Source: Bacillus paramycoides (lineage in GTDB: Bacteria > Bacillota > Bacilli > Bacillales > Bacillaceae_G). Taken from it: a stretch of 64,000 bases of DNA. Below the pieces are notes generated by a model. The model did not search any database. It saw only the letters and a list, made by a program, of their open reading frames with translations, and had not been told where the DNA came from. Position 1 is the stretch's first letter. Every line of letters starts with the position of its first letter. Below, piece after piece: positions 1 through 8,206 of the stretch. The translations under genes and the position numbers were made by a program. Location of the stretch: the NCBI RefSeq assembly GCF_001884235.1, contig NZ_MAOI01000064.1:1-64000 (forward strand). The letters are read 5' to 3'.

Positions 1-2
1 AA

Positions 3-137
3 CACCACGGTCAACAGCAACACCACGGTCAACAGCAACACCACGGTCAACAGCAACACCACGGTCAACAGCAACAACAGCCTTGGACCGGTGGAGTTGG
101 AACGGGAGCGGGAGCAGCAGGACGTGCGGATCATTAA
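3..137 (+). CDS. C-terminal end of a His/Gln-rich repeat protein (5' end outside window)
   Basis: An open frame runs in from the left edge and stops at TAA 135-137. It encodes four HHGQQQ units, each an 18-bp tandem repeat, followed by a Gln run and a Gly/Ala-rich tail (PWTGGVGTGAGAAG) ending in RADH. Low-complexity His/Gln/Gly tails of this kind are common in Bacillus spore-coat and exosporium proteins, but nothing visible assigns a family. The other two forward frames through the repeat also stay open, so the choice of frame rests on the sensible composition and the stop just before a terminator hairpin. Function unknown. Confidence 0.6.
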   Translation, partial: HHGQQQHHGQQQHHGQQQHHGQQQQQPWTGGVGTGAGAAGRADH

Positions 138-183
138 TGAATTACGTGAAAAATATATCGGTGAAAAAAGACATAATAAAAAA

Positions 184-210
184 CTGCTAGGATCTCCTAG
201 CAGTTTTTTT
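184..210 (+). terminator. Rho-independent terminator
   Basis: An 8-bp perfect stem (CTGCTAGG / CCTAGCAG, 4-nt loop) is followed by seven T. It closes the His/Gln repeat gene. The stop codon of the convergent gene at 197-619 lies inside the stem. Confidence 0.85.
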
Positions 211-619
211 CCGCCTCTTGACGCTGGCGTTCGATTTCAGCACGAAGTTGTGGTTCCGGTGCTTGCCATCCTTCTGGTTTTAAAATTTTGCCATCGCCTT
301 CGCGGAATCGAGGCTTTCCATCAGGGAATAGTTTTGCCATGTTGGCATTGTTTACAATTTCAAATCCTTTATCTGGACGTACGCCCATTTCTGCAAACGT
401 TCCGAATGCAAAGTAAATAAGGTCAATAAGTGCATCGTATTGATCTTCGACAGTTGTTGCTTCTAGAAATTCTTCTAACTCTTCTTGCATAAAGCTAGCA
501 CGAATTTTTGCACGCCCTTCTGTTAGTTTTGTTGGAGTACCTGTCACAGGATGTCCGAATACTTCATGCATTTTCGCAACAAGTTCGTATCCTTTATCTA
601 AACCTTTTTCGTTTGTCAT
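197..619 (-). CDS. MazG-fold / PRA-PH-like nucleotide pyrophosphohydrolase family protein
   Basis: A 140-residue, mainly helical protein. The segment around residues 45-75 carries the EELEEF ... DALIDLIYFAFG pattern of all-alpha NTP pyrophosphohydrolases (EExxE then ExxD-type Mg2+ ligands), as in the phosphoribosyl-ATP pyrophosphohydrolase-like family often annotated in Bacillus as a Cof-like phosphohydrolase. The likely role is hydrolysis of a nucleotide or nucleotide-like pyrophosphate; the substrate cannot be read from sequence. The C-terminal tail is charged (RAEIERQRQEAEK). The ATG at 619 is preceded by a GAAAGGATG-type ribosome site. Monocistronic and convergent with the repeat gene on its left. 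Confidence 0.75.
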   Translation of the reverse strand: MTNEKGLDKGYELVAKMHEVFGHPVTGTPTKLTEGRAKIRASFMQEELEEFLEATTVEDQYDALIDLIYFAFGTFAEMGVRPDKGFEIVNNANMAKLFPDGKPRFREGDGKILKPEGWQAPEPQLRAEIERQRQEAEKNC

Positions 620-680
620 GTTGTTTCATCCTTTCTTACGTTATGCCGAAGTTTATTGTAACATAAGGTAGTTATTAAAT

Positions 681-712
681 AAAAAGAACATCTTATGAGA
701 AATAAGATGTTC
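681..712 (-). terminator. Rho-independent terminator
   Basis: An 11-bp perfect stem (GAACATCTTAT / ATAAGATGTTC) is followed on the minus strand by a T run (AAAAA at 681-685). It ends the small membrane gene at 718-903. Confidence 0.85.
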
Positions 713-717
713 GCTCG

Positions 718-903
718 TTATTCTTCTTTTTTTATTAAAATGGATAAAATAAGATCGATACTAAATATTCCGATGAGTAGCATCGGTATAATGACAAGTA
801 AATAACGTGTGAAAGAAACATTTTTTAAGTATGTATGAGCAAATAAAAAGACGCCGAGAAATAAAATACCATTTAAAATAGGCTTTACTAATTTTTTAGA
901 CAT
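718..903 (-). CDS. small two-helix membrane protein, function unknown
   Basis: A 61-residue protein with a basic N-terminus (MSKKLVK) and two hydrophobic stretches at roughly residues 11-25 and 34-56, ending in charged KKEE. It therefore looks like an integral membrane protein with two helices. A strong GGGGGAG ribosome site lies 4 nt before the ATG and a clear terminator follows, which supports a real gene. No family recognised. Confidence 0.6.
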   Translation of the reverse strand: MSKKLVKPILNGILFLGVFLFAHTYLKNVSFTRYLLVIIPMLLIGIFSIDLILSILIKKEE

Positions 904-944
904 AAGCTCCCCCGTGAATATCTTTTCTCTCTATATTTGGTAAT

Positions 945-986
945 AAAAAACTCCTCTCTCCGTTGTATCATGCCGGAGGGAGGAGT
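945..986 (-). terminator. Rho-independent terminator of the ger operon
   Basis: A 12-bp stem with one G-T pair (951-962 with 974-985) and a T run on the minus strand (945-950). It lies just past the stop of gerIC and ends the three-gene germination operon. Confidence 0.85.
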
Positions 987-996
987 TCAATCATTA

Positions 997-2082
997 TCAT
1001 TCAATTACACCAGAATTTGTAATGTTGACAGTGTATTTCACTTTAATTGGAACATCTTTATACATTCTTCGCCACTCTTCTAATTTGAAGGGACGATAAT
1101 GCTGTTTATATTTTGCTCCTAGCCCGAGAGGGTCGACGTCTAAAGATTTAAGCTGCTTAATTAGTTTGTTACCTTGTGTATCCAATTGTTTTTGGATAGC
1201 TTTTTCAATGTTTTTTATGTTCTTGACATTTTCTAAGTTAATTTGCTTCGATAGTTCTTGAATACGGGCATCAAGCTTAACGTGAATGAAAAAAGAAGGT
1301 TTCCCGTTTTTTATTTTTATATCGCAAGTTGGAACAGAACGAATATTATTAATCATTACGTACGCAGAATCCGTTTTAAATTCATGTGAATCTAATTTAT
1401 GTTTCTCTAGCAGTCCTTTAAATATAAACATATCTTTTTTCGCAATTTTACCGATATATTTATCCTTTTTAAAAAGACCAATTCCGTTGATTTTTATTTT
1501 ATCAGCATGTTTTTTTAAAATCGGGATGTAGTAGTCTTGTCCTTCTCGATAATAACGGAATGCTCCTATATGCAGGTTATCCGTTGGTAAAGGACCAGTT
1601 TTCATGTTATGTTCAAGCAATTTTTTTATATAAATTGCAACGTTGTACGAAGTCGTATATTTTCCTTTTAAAAGTTCAGTACCATTTCCCTCTATTAAAG
1701 AAACATATAAAGCGTTCCCTATATTCACATCTCGAAGTAATGTATCAAATGAAGTGGACATTCCTTTCTTCGCAAGTCTTATAGTATATAGAGCAACACG
1801 CATTTGTCCGCTAGCAAATGGTTGAGAAGACTCTAAAGATGTGTCTGCTTTTACTTGTTTTACCGCATTTGCACTGCCTTCAAAAACTTGAACCTTATTT
1901 CCTTTTTTCTGAATAGGACAAACGAATGTCACTTTTACTTTATTATCTTTTGCTACATCAAAAACACTTCCTTGAATAAGCTGTACATCATCGACAATAT
2001 TTTTTTGTAAACATCCAGTTAGACTGAAGAGTGTTATGCAAGAAATAAGTATTAATTTGCTTTTGTTTTTGATTTTTTCCAT
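997..2082 (-). CDS. gerIC: germinant receptor C subunit, GerAC-type spore lipoprotein
   Basis: A 361-residue lipoprotein. It has a basic start (MEKIKNKSK), a hydrophobic helix and the lipobox LTGC at about residues 20-23, so the Cys would be diacylated and the protein held on the outer face of the spore inner membrane. The rest is the soluble GerAC-type domain, including the repeated DT.LRD and NGIGLFKKDKYIGKI elements seen in that family. The longer in-frame upstream extension (to 2139) was rejected because it puts a Cys/Tyr-rich segment ahead of the signal peptide. The ATG at 2082 has GGGTG upstream and overlaps the end of gerIB by 31 bp, indicating translational coupling. Third gene of the operon. 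The B. anthracis counterpart is called gerHC. Confidence 0.88.
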   Translation of the reverse strand: MEKIKNKSKLILISCITLFSLTGCLQKNIVDDVQLIQGSVFDVAKDNKVKVTFVCPIQKKGNKVQVFEGSANAVKQVKADTSLESSQPFASGQMRVALYTIRLAKKGMSTSFDTLLRDVNIGNALYVSLIEGNGTELLKGKYTTSYNVAIYIKKLLEHNMKTGPLPTDNLHIGAFRYYREGQDYYIPILKKHADKIKINGIGLFKKDKYIGKIAKKDMFIFKGLLEKHKLDSHEFKTDSAYVMINNIRSVPTCDIKIKNGKPSFFIHVKLDARIQELSKQINLENVKNIKNIEKAIQKQLDTQGNKLIKQLKSLDVDPLGLGAKYKQHYRPFKLEEWRRMYKDVPIKVKYTVNITNSGVIE

Positions 2083-3152
2083 TTTCTTTTCACCCACACA
2101 ATGATAAATAAAATAGGGATATATACATAGATGAGCCAAAAACTAACTTTGGATACATTACTAATAAAATTATTAATATTGTGTCTGTTTGTTAAAAGTT
2201 GCGAAACGATGAGGGTGATAAGGATAAAAGCGATTAGAATCCCTCTTTGTTTTACGCGAAATATTTCGTGAGTTGATCTTGTTGCCGCCCATAAAGGAAG
2301 GATAAAGCTGGTAATAATAACGAGTGCATAACCTGAAATTGCAATATATTCTAGCCTTTCTATGAATGGTAATTGAATTACTTGGGTCATAGAAAGTTGA
2401 GACCATATTGTTTTTAATAATTGTTTTTCACTAAAAAATGCAAAGGCTAAAAGTGTACTAAATAAATATAGAAGATTTGAAAATAGTGCCCCGTATTGAG
2501 CGAATTTATGCGATTGCTTAGGATTTTTTACAAATGGATAAATCATAAGATAAATCTCAAACCCTGTCATACTGTAGATTGCCAGCTTGGCGGATTTTAA
2601 AATATCTGAAAAAGAATGTGTGAAAATCGGTAGTAAATTATCCCAATGTGAGTATTTCAAAACGAATAGGCAAAGAAATAAATATCCGAATGTACCGCCA
2701 ACTGAGATAACACAAATGCCAGTAATTACACGAAAACCAGAAGAAATAATGTAATAGCTAACTAAGCATAAAAAGAGTGTTAACATCCAAGTGGAAGCGG
2801 TAGGGAACATCCATACTTGAATAATTTCAACATATGTTCGGATGACGGAAATACTGACGGTTAAAAAATAAGCTGCAAAGATGATATTAATGCCGTTTCC
2901 TAGCCATTTTCCAAATGTTTGCCTTTGTAAATCAATTAAATTCCCGTTTGTTTCTTTTAATAAGTAATACATCATCCATATAAGAATATGGATACAGATT
3001 CCTGTGATTACAACTCCCATCCAGCCGTCGTACCCAGCGGCTTTTGCAATAATGCGAGCGAATCCAAGAACGCCAGCACCGAACTGTGCACTGTGAATTA
3101 AGAAGAAAACAAAGACAGGAGATATTTGATATTTTTCTTGAACTTTACTCAT
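2052..3152 (-). CDS. gerIB: germinant receptor B subunit, GerAB-type amino acid permease-like protein
   Basis: A 366-residue membrane protein with about ten hydrophobic segments. It belongs to the GerAB/spore permease branch of the APC transporter superfamily, the subunit thought to contact the germinant. The N-terminal region SPVFVFFLIHSAQFGAGVLG matches the family opening. The ATG at 3152 is chosen over a GTG at 3161 because GAGGTG lies 6-7 nt before it. It sits 17 bp after gerIA and overlaps gerIC, so the three subunits are co-transcribed. The B. anthracis counterpart is gerHB. Confidence 0.88.
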   Translation of the reverse strand: MSKVQEKYQISPVFVFFLIHSAQFGAGVLGFARIIAKAAGYDGWMGVVITGICIHILIWMMYYLLKETNGNLIDLQRQTFGKWLGNGINIIFAAYFLTVSISVIRTYVEIIQVWMFPTASTWMLTLFLCLVSYYIISSGFRVITGICVISVGGTFGYLFLCLFVLKYSHWDNLLPIFTHSFSDILKSAKLAIYSMTGFEIYLMIYPFVKNPKQSHKFAQYGALFSNLLYLFSTLLAFAFFSEKQLLKTIWSQLSMTQVIQLPFIERLEYIAISGYALVIITSFILPLWAATRSTHEIFRVKQRGILIAFILITLIVSQLLTNRHNINNFISNVSKVSFWLIYVYIPILFIIVWVKRKWKKSKTKAN

Positions 3153-3169
3153 CAAATGCACCTCATTCC

Positions 3170-5353
3170 TTAATCATCAAAGTCCGATCGATGTCTTGTT
3201 GAAATCCCTTTTGCTGATTTTTTTACATGTTGTGGCCTTGCTTGTACATCTCGTGTATCAATCATTGTTAATGGAAAGCGAATCCAAGAATCTTTAAAGG
3301 ATTGTTGTCTCGTTGGATAAAAGAGAGCGTACGGCTTACGTAAAGAAGTAAGTCTAAACAAATGGGTAAATAAAAAGATAAATCCGAGAGATATACCGAA
3401 GAGTCCTCCTATTTCTGCGAATGCGAGAAATGGAAAACGTAGTAATCGAACGGCATTACCCATTTTATAAATAGGTGTAATAAAGGATGCAAGTGCGGAT
3501 AATGCAACGATAATTAATAAAATATTACTCGTTAAACCAGCTTGTACAGATGCTTGTCCGATTACGATACCACCTACAATACCGAGTGTTTGACCGACCT
3601 TCATCGGTAACCTCGCACCAGCTTCTCTTAATAAATCAATCGCGAGTTCTAAAAAGAGTGCTTCAATTAAAGGTGGAAACGGTACTTGTGCCCTTGATAA
3701 AATCAAAGTTTCAAGCAAATCACTTGGAATGAGTTCATAATGATAATTTAAAACTGCAACGTATAACGGTGTAGCACAGATCGAAAATAGAACGGCGATA
3801 AGGCGTAAAATTCTTGAAAATGTCGCGTATAGCCAAGATACGTTATAGTCTTCAGGTGAAATGAAAAAATCGAAATATGATACAGGTGTTAATAGGACAC
3901 TTGGAGAACCATCAACGAAAATAGCGATTTTTCCATCAATAAGTGCTTTTGTGACTCTATCAGTGCGTTCTGTATTGATATAGAGAGGGAAAATCGACTT
4001 TTCACCCATTAATTCTTGTATATAAGCACTATCGTTAATTTGGTCATATTTAAGAGCGCGTAAGGATTCCTCGAGAAAATCCACATTTTCTTTTTCAGCG
4101 AGGTTGTCTAAATACATCATGACAACTTTTGTTTTTGAAAACTCGCCGACAATCATTTCTTTTGTTTGTAAATCTAAAACAGGAAGACGCTTTCGAACTA
4201 AATTAATATTTGTATCAATATCCTCTACGAAACCTTCTTGAGGGCCGATAACAGTTGATTCGTTTAAAGGAGGAGTTGGCGCACGATAATTATCAATTGC
4301 AATGTTTGCAAGCATACATTTTTGATCTTGCTGGTTCAATTGAATAATCGCATGTCCCTTTAAAACCATATCCTCAATTTTTTGTAAGTCGTTCGTAATT
4401 GTAATACCACTCATCGGGATACGTTCTTTTAATTCTTCTAATGAAGTACAAGGTCGTTCTAACAGAGTAGGCATTAAATATTTTTGTAATTTCTCCCCAT
4501 CAAGTGAAGGACGATAGTAAGAAATCCAATAAGGCATCGTTTCATCATCAGATGTATGATAATTAACAAAATCACTAGACCTTTTTAGTTTCTCTATTAA
4601 ATCTTGTAGAGAATGAATATGGTCTTGTTTTGGTTTACTAAAGTCATAAATACTGTTGTTTCCAGCAGCTTGTTGCTTGTTATGAGAAGGATCGTCTTGT
4701 TTAGTATCCTGCTGTTTATTTTGAGAAGACCCGTTTTGTTTAGTATCCTGCTGTTTATTTTGAGAAGGATCGTCTTGTTTAGTATCCTGCTGTTTATTTT
4801 GAGAAGACTCGTTTTGTTTAGTATCCTGCTGTTTATTTTGAGAAGGATCGTCTTGTTTAGTATCCTGTTGTTTATTTTGAGAAGACTCGCTTTGTTTAGT
4901 ATCCTGCTGTTTATTTTGAGAAGACCCGTTTTGTTTAGTATCCTGCTGTTTATTTTGAGAAGACCCGTTTTGTTTAGTATCTTGTTGTTTGTTCTGAGAA
5001 GAGTCGCCTTGTTGGGCATCTTGCTGTTTATTTTGAGAAGACCCGTTTTGTTTAGTATCCTGCTGTTTATTTTGAGAAGACCCGTTTTGTTTAGTATCCT
5101 GCTGTTTATTTTGAGAAGACTCGTTTTGTTTAGTATCTTGTTGTTTGCTTTGAGAAGAATCCTGTTGCTTGGAAGGCTCCTCAATTTGTTCCGTATTTTT
5201 TTGCTGGCTATTCTTATCTTTGCTATGTTTCATGCTTCTAGTCTGCTTTGTGTTATTGTTCTCTTGATCGTTAGGTTGTTGTTTCGAGTCATCTGTCCCT
5301 TTTGTATCTGCTGTATTTGAGTTTTTTTTCTTACGTAACCAATTCCAAATCAT
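3170..5353 (-). CDS. gerIA: germinant receptor A subunit, GerAA-type, with long Gln-rich repeat N-terminus
   Basis: A 727-residue protein. After MIWNWLRKKK comes a hydrophilic tract to about residue 235, made mostly of twelve 13-residue units (SSQNKQQDTKQNG type), then the GerA-family domain. That domain has a cytoplasmic part (about 250-500) and four to five membrane helices near the C-terminus, with the conserved VPFPPLIEAL motif between helices. The A subunit is the core of the germinant receptor in the spore inner membrane. Within the B. cereus group GerI (GerH in B. anthracis) mediates purine-nucleoside or aromatic-amino-acid responses. The assignment to GerI/GerH rests on the repeat-bearing N-terminus, which is known from GerIA. 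The ATG at 5353 has AAGAGGG 8 nt upstream. Forespore sigma-G expression is usual for this family; I did not identify the promoter. Confidence 0.9.
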   Translation of the reverse strand: MIWNWLRKKKNSNTADTKGTDDSKQQPNDQENNNTKQTRSMKHSKDKNSQQKNTEQIEEPSKQQDSSQSKQQDTKQNESSQNKQQDTKQNGSSQNKQQDTKQNGSSQNKQQDAQQGDSSQNKQQDTKQNGSSQNKQQDTKQNGSSQNKQQDTKQSESSQNKQQDTKQDDPSQNKQQDTKQNESSQNKQQDTKQDDPSQNKQQDTKQNGSSQNKQQDTKQDDPSHNKQQAAGNNSIYDFSKPKQDHIHSLQDLIEKLKRSSDFVNYHTSDDETMPYWISYYRPSLDGEKLQKYLMPTLLERPCTSLEELKERIPMSGITITNDLQKIEDMVLKGHAIIQLNQQDQKCMLANIAIDNYRAPTPPLNESTVIGPQEGFVEDIDTNINLVRKRLPVLDLQTKEMIVGEFSKTKVVMMYLDNLAEKENVDFLEESLRALKYDQINDSAYIQELMGEKSIFPLYINTERTDRVTKALIDGKIAIFVDGSPSVLLTPVSYFDFFISPEDYNVSWLYATFSRILRLIAVLFSICATPLYVAVLNYHYELIPSDLLETLILSRAQVPFPPLIEALFLELAIDLLREAGARLPMKVGQTLGIVGGIVIGQASVQAGLTSNILLIIVALSALASFITPIYKMGNAVRLLRFPFLAFAEIGGLFGISLGFIFLFTHLFRLTSLRKPYALFYPTRQQSFKDSWIRFPLTMIDTRDVQARPQHVKKSAKGISTRHRSDFDD
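4678..5166 (-). repeat. 39-bp in-frame tandem repeat tract inside gerIA
   Basis: About twelve head-to-tail 39-bp units encode the 13-residue motif SSQNKQQDTKQNG with substitutions at the last three to four residues (NG, ES, DD, GD). The units have no spacers. The tract keeps both strands open and creates long spurious antisense frames rich in LLFILRR. Confidence 0.9.
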
Positions 5354-5506
5354 ATGTATGCCCTCTTTGATTTTGTAATATAGTGCTATTTTGTGGCTAA
5401 TTTTGTATCTTATTCATTTATTTATGAAAAGCAGGAGGAGATTGGTTTGCGTAGAAAAAAACCTTTAGTAAAGAAGTTCATAATATGACAAGAAGAAGGT
5501 GAGTCT

Positions 5507-6631
5507 GTGCAAATTGTAAAAAAGGAAAAGTTTGTTTTGAAAGAATTTACATTTGAAAATGGTAGGGAAATTCCTGTTCAAATGGGATATGAGACTTATG
5601 GTACTTTAAATAGAGAAAGGTCAAATGCGATTTTGGTTTGCCATCATTTTAGTGCAACAAGTCACGCAGCGGGAAAATATACAGAGCATGATGAAGAGTT
5701 TGGTTGGTGGGATGGATTAATTGGACCTGAGAAAGCAATTGATACAAATAAATATTTTGTAATATGTACTGATAACCTTTGCAATGTACAGGTGAAGAAC
5801 CCGTATGTCATTACAACGGGACCGAAATTGATAGATCCGATGACGGGTTTTGAGTATGCGATGGATTTTCCGATTTTTACATTTCTAGATGTAGCACGTA
5901 TGCAATATGAACTAATAAAAGATATGGATATTACTAGATTGTATGCTGTAATGGGGCCATCTGCAGGAGGAATGATTGCACAGCAATGGGCTGTTCACTA
6001 TCCTCATATGGTAGAGCGAATGATTGGAGTTATTACGAATCCTCAAAATCCAATTATAACGTCGGTAAATGTAGCGCAAAATGCGATTGAAGCAATTCAG
6101 TTAGATCCTAATTGGAAAGGTGGAAAGTACGGAGAGGAACAGCCAATGAAGGGGCTTCATTTAGCGAATAGAATGATGTTTATTAATGCGTTTGATGAAC
6201 AGTTTTATGAAACGGCATTTCCACGTAATAGTATAGAAATAGCACCTTATCAAAAATTTTCTGCATTAACATCATTTGAGAAAGAAATAAATAAAGTGAC
6301 ATGCAAAAGTATAGATGTAGTAGATGCAAATTCATGGATGTACACTGCGAAAGCAGTCTTATTACATGATATTGCGCATGGATTTGTTTCTTTAGAAGAG
6401 GCTCTTTCTAACATAGAAGCGAATGTACTCATGATTCCGTGTAAACAAGATTTACTTCAGCCGCCTCGTTCCAATTATAAAATGGTAGATATTTTGCAAA
6501 AACAGGGGAAGTATGCAGAAGTGTATGAAATTGAAAGTATAAATGGGCATATGGCTGGAGCGTTAGATGTTCATTTATTTGAAAAGAAAGTTTATGAGTT
6601 TTTAAATCGGAAAGTATCTAGTTTTGTGTAG
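5507..6631 (+). CDS. MetX/homoserine acetyltransferase-like alpha/beta hydrolase
   Basis: A 374-residue alpha/beta-hydrolase of the homoserine O-acetyltransferase family by overall pattern: an early HHFSATSHAAGK oxyanion region, GWWDGLIGPEKAID, a nucleophile elbow, a late Asp (KQDLLQPP) and a His (NGHMAGALD). The nucleophile elbow reads GPSAGG instead of the usual GGSMGG of MetX. The His motif also differs, so true homoserine acetylation is uncertain and another acyl transfer or hydrolysis is possible. The GTG start at 5507 follows AGAAGGTG at a suitable distance. Monocistronic, divergent from gerIA and closed by a terminator at 6646. Confidence 0.75.
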   Translation: MQIVKKEKFVLKEFTFENGREIPVQMGYETYGTLNRERSNAILVCHHFSATSHAAGKYTEHDEEFGWWDGLIGPEKAIDTNKYFVICTDNLCNVQVKNPYVITTGPKLIDPMTGFEYAMDFPIFTFLDVARMQYELIKDMDITRLYAVMGPSAGGMIAQQWAVHYPHMVERMIGVITNPQNPIITSVNVAQNAIEAIQLDPNWKGGKYGEEQPMKGLHLANRMMFINAFDEQFYETAFPRNSIEIAPYQKFSALTSFEKEINKVTCKSIDVVDANSWMYTAKAVLLHDIAHGFVSLEEALSNIEANVLMIPCKQDLLQPPRSNYKMVDILQKQGKYAEVYEIESINGHMAGALDVHLFEKKVYEFLNRKVSSFV

Positions 6632-6645
6632 GAAATATATGATGT

Positions 6646-6682
6646 GAAAAAGGTGCATTGTTTGTAGGAGGCACCTTTTTTT
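6646..6682 (+). terminator. bidirectional Rho-independent terminator
   Basis: The stem AAAAAGGTGC / GCACCTTTTTT has a 14-nt loop. A-runs and T-runs on the two sides let it end both the MetX-like gene and the convergent small membrane gene. Confidence 0.8.
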
Positions 6683-6863
6683 ACATGATTTGTAGACGGA
6701 AAAGATATGTAGCAATTGATAAACCGAAGAAAGCTATACTAAGTAATAGAAATAAAAATGCCATTTCTTGAGGGGATTTTATCTTTTTATTATTTTTCAT
6801 ACTAAGAGCAATAACTGCAGAAACTAAGAAAATGCTGCCCATAATGAAAAGAAAAAGTGTCAT
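6681..6863 (-). CDS. small two-helix membrane protein, function unknown
   Basis: A 60-residue protein with hydrophobic segments at about residues 2-20 and 35-56, separated by a basic loop (KNNKKIK). GGAG lies 9-10 nt before the ATG, and the gene ends in a shared terminator. No recognised family. It is oriented against the MetX-like gene. Confidence 0.55.
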   Translation of the reverse strand: MTLFLFIMGSIFLVSAVIALSMKNNKKIKSPQEMAFLFLLLSIAFFGLSIATYLFRLQIM

Positions 6864-7037
6864 TTTAGTCGACTCCTTTCATTAAACAAGTATATTGAGG
6901 ATACAATGCGCGAGTTATGTTTGTAAAGAATAAATTTTCCATTCTTTGCGTTCATTCTATTGCATGCTAAAATTGATGAGAGCTGTTTATTTAAAGAAGA
7001 AACTGAAAGTTTTATTGTATATAAGGAGGAACGACAT

Positions 7038-7343
7038 ATGACAGAAGTAAAAACAATTACTACAGAAGAAGTGCAAGAACGTCTAGAAAATGGAGAAACA
7101 TTATTTTTAGTAGATGTAAGAGAAGATGAAGAAGTAGCAGCAGGGAAAATCCCGGAAGCTGTACATATTAAAATGGGCGATATCCCAAATAAAGTAGATT
7201 TCTTTGAGAAAGAGAATGAATATATCTTTATTTGCCGTTCGGGAATGCGTAGTGAAAATGTATGCCATTATTTAAATGAGCAAGGATTTAAAACAGTGAA
7301 TATGGTTGGCGGTATGCTTCAATACGAAGGTGAAACTAAATAA
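7038..7343 (+). CDS. rhodanese-like domain protein
   Basis: A 101-residue single-domain rhodanese. The N-terminal TTEEVQERLENGE is followed by FLVDVREDEEVAAGKIPEAVHI and the active-site loop CRSGMRS. The Cys of that loop would carry the persulfide in sulfur transfer, most likely in the cytoplasm because there is no signal peptide. The start is the ATG at 7038 with AAGGAGG 7 nt upstream; the in-frame extension to 6960 has no ribosome site. A terminator follows at once. The sulfur acceptor cannot be told from sequence. Confidence 0.88.
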   Translation: MTEVKTITTEEVQERLENGETLFLVDVREDEEVAAGKIPEAVHIKMGDIPNKVDFFEKENEYIFICRSGMRSENVCHYLNEQGFKTVNMVGGMLQYEGETK

Positions 7344-7354
7344 TTAGCTTGTAA

Positions 7355-7387
7355 AAACTTGGAACGTATCTGTTTCAAGTTTTTTTT
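7355..7387 (+). terminator. Rho-independent terminator of the rhodanese gene
   Basis: An 11-bp stem (AAACTTGGAAC / GTTTCAAGTTT, one G-T pair) is followed by an eight-T run. Confidence 0.85.
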
Positions 7388-7423
7388 CTTTTGCATACAG
7401 TATATAAAGGGGGGATAGGTAAA

Positions 7424-7645
7424 ATGGGAATTAACATGCGTAAAGTGAAAATTATAAATAATACAGGAGCTGTCAATGTCGGCGATTGTTATGATCTCTC
7501 ACCTTTTGCTGTAGCAAAAATATATACAGGCGCGGGTGGTTCTAGCGCGGCGACATTTTTAAATGGAAAACGTATGGCAGCTGTTGTGCCTGTAACATCG
7601 GTGTTTCTTCCGCCATTAGCGACGAGTACACGTACGCTAGGTTAG
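7424..7645 (+). CDS. GerPA/GerPF-type spore germination protein
   Basis: A 73-residue protein with the pattern of the gerPA/gerPF family: a short beta-rich start (KVKIINNTGAVNVGD), YDLSP, then K.YTGAGGS. GerP proteins are spore coat-associated and help small germinants pass the coat. This copy is separate from a complete gerPABCDEF operon, none of which is in the window. AAGGGGGG lies ahead of the ATG at 7424; the frame is open from 7391 without a site. It is followed 23 bp later by a second family member, suggesting a two-gene unit. Confidence 0.75.
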   Translation: MGINMRKVKIINNTGAVNVGDCYDLSPFAVAKIYTGAGGSSAATFLNGKRMAAVVPVTSVFLPPLATSTRTLG

Positions 7646-7668
7646 TAAAGGAAAGGTAGAGTGTAATT

Positions 7669-8013
7669 ATGCCTGCGCATATTAAAGAGTTTATTATTGT
7701 TAATAATACTGGGAATATATTTACGGGTGATAATTTGAGGGATACTTCGTTTACTGCTTCAAAAACGTATAGTGGTTCAACGGGACCAACTTGTATTGAT
7801 GTTGTTACGATAATCGGAACTGAGACGAATCTTTGTTTACAACCGGGAGATAGTGTGACGACAACATTTACGAGAGGTACTCCTGCTGGCACTCTAACAG
7901 GAACAAATACGGGTCAAGGTGCAAATGCGTCGAGTACTATGCAAGCAGCACCAAATACTATGCAAGCAGCACCAAATACAGATAATACAGATTCAGTTGC
8001 AGGACTCTCCTAA
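7669..8013 (+). CDS. GerPF-like spore protein with MQAAPNT tail
   Basis: A 114-residue protein. Residues 1-65 resemble its upstream neighbour (IVNNTGNIFTGD, then SKTYSGSTG), placing it with the gerPA/gerPF-like proteins. Residues 66-114 are Thr/Gly/Ala/Asn-rich with a perfect MQAAPNT duplication. An AAGGAAAGG-type site precedes the ATG at 7669. A terminator follows at 8004. Together with the exosporium relic downstream it suggests a small spore-surface locus interrupted by a tnpB element. Confidence 0.65.
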   Translation: MPAHIKEFIIVNNTGNIFTGDNLRDTSFTASKTYSGSTGPTCIDVVTIIGTETNLCLQPGDSVTTTFTRGTPAGTLTGTNTGQGANASSTMQAAPNTMQAAPNTDNTDSVAGLS

Positions 8014-8031
8014 GAGATTAGGGGAGTTTTT
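8004..8031 (+). terminator. Rho-independent terminator
   Basis: The stem ACTCTCCT / AGGGGAGT (one G-T pair, 8-nt loop) is followed by TTTTTAT. It ends the GerPF-like pair. Confidence 0.75.
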
Positions 8032-8076
8032 ATTTGAAAGAAGAGCTTGTACTACATAAAAATAGGAGCAATTGTT

Positions 8077-8206
8077 GTGAACTACCCACCACTTAGTATC
8101 TCTTACGAGCTTACTTGAAGTGGGGGCTTCTCGGTTAATCGTTACTTTTGATAGCTAACGAATTCGTCTTAGGACACCCTTGTTCCAAAGGTTATTTTGT
8201 TACTAT
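8077..8206 (-). ncRNA. putative right-end / omega-RNA scaffold of the tnpB element
   Basis: Immediately 3' of tnpB on the minus strand lies a structured segment with GAAGCCCCCACTT, a spacer, then AAGTGGTGGGTAGTTCAC ending at 8077. The two halves can pair (CCCCCAC with GTGGTGGG), which is the layout of IS200/IS605-type right ends. In characterised TnpB systems this region is transcribed as the 3' scaffold of the guide RNA, and the guide is read from the flanking DNA, here from 8076 downward. The 5' boundary of the RNA was not determined. The assignment is by structural analogy. Confidence 0.55.

Noticed and set aside
4678-5166. Regular repeats that could suggest a CRISPR array
   Set aside because: Units are contiguous with no spacers, in frame with gerIA, and no cas genes are present. 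The same applies to the 18-bp repeats at 1-76 and the 147-bp array at 35763.
4613-5320. Long plus-strand frame rich in LLFILRR antisense to gerIA
   Set aside because: It is a by-product of the 39-bp repeat tract, has no ribosome site and consists only of the repeat read backwards.
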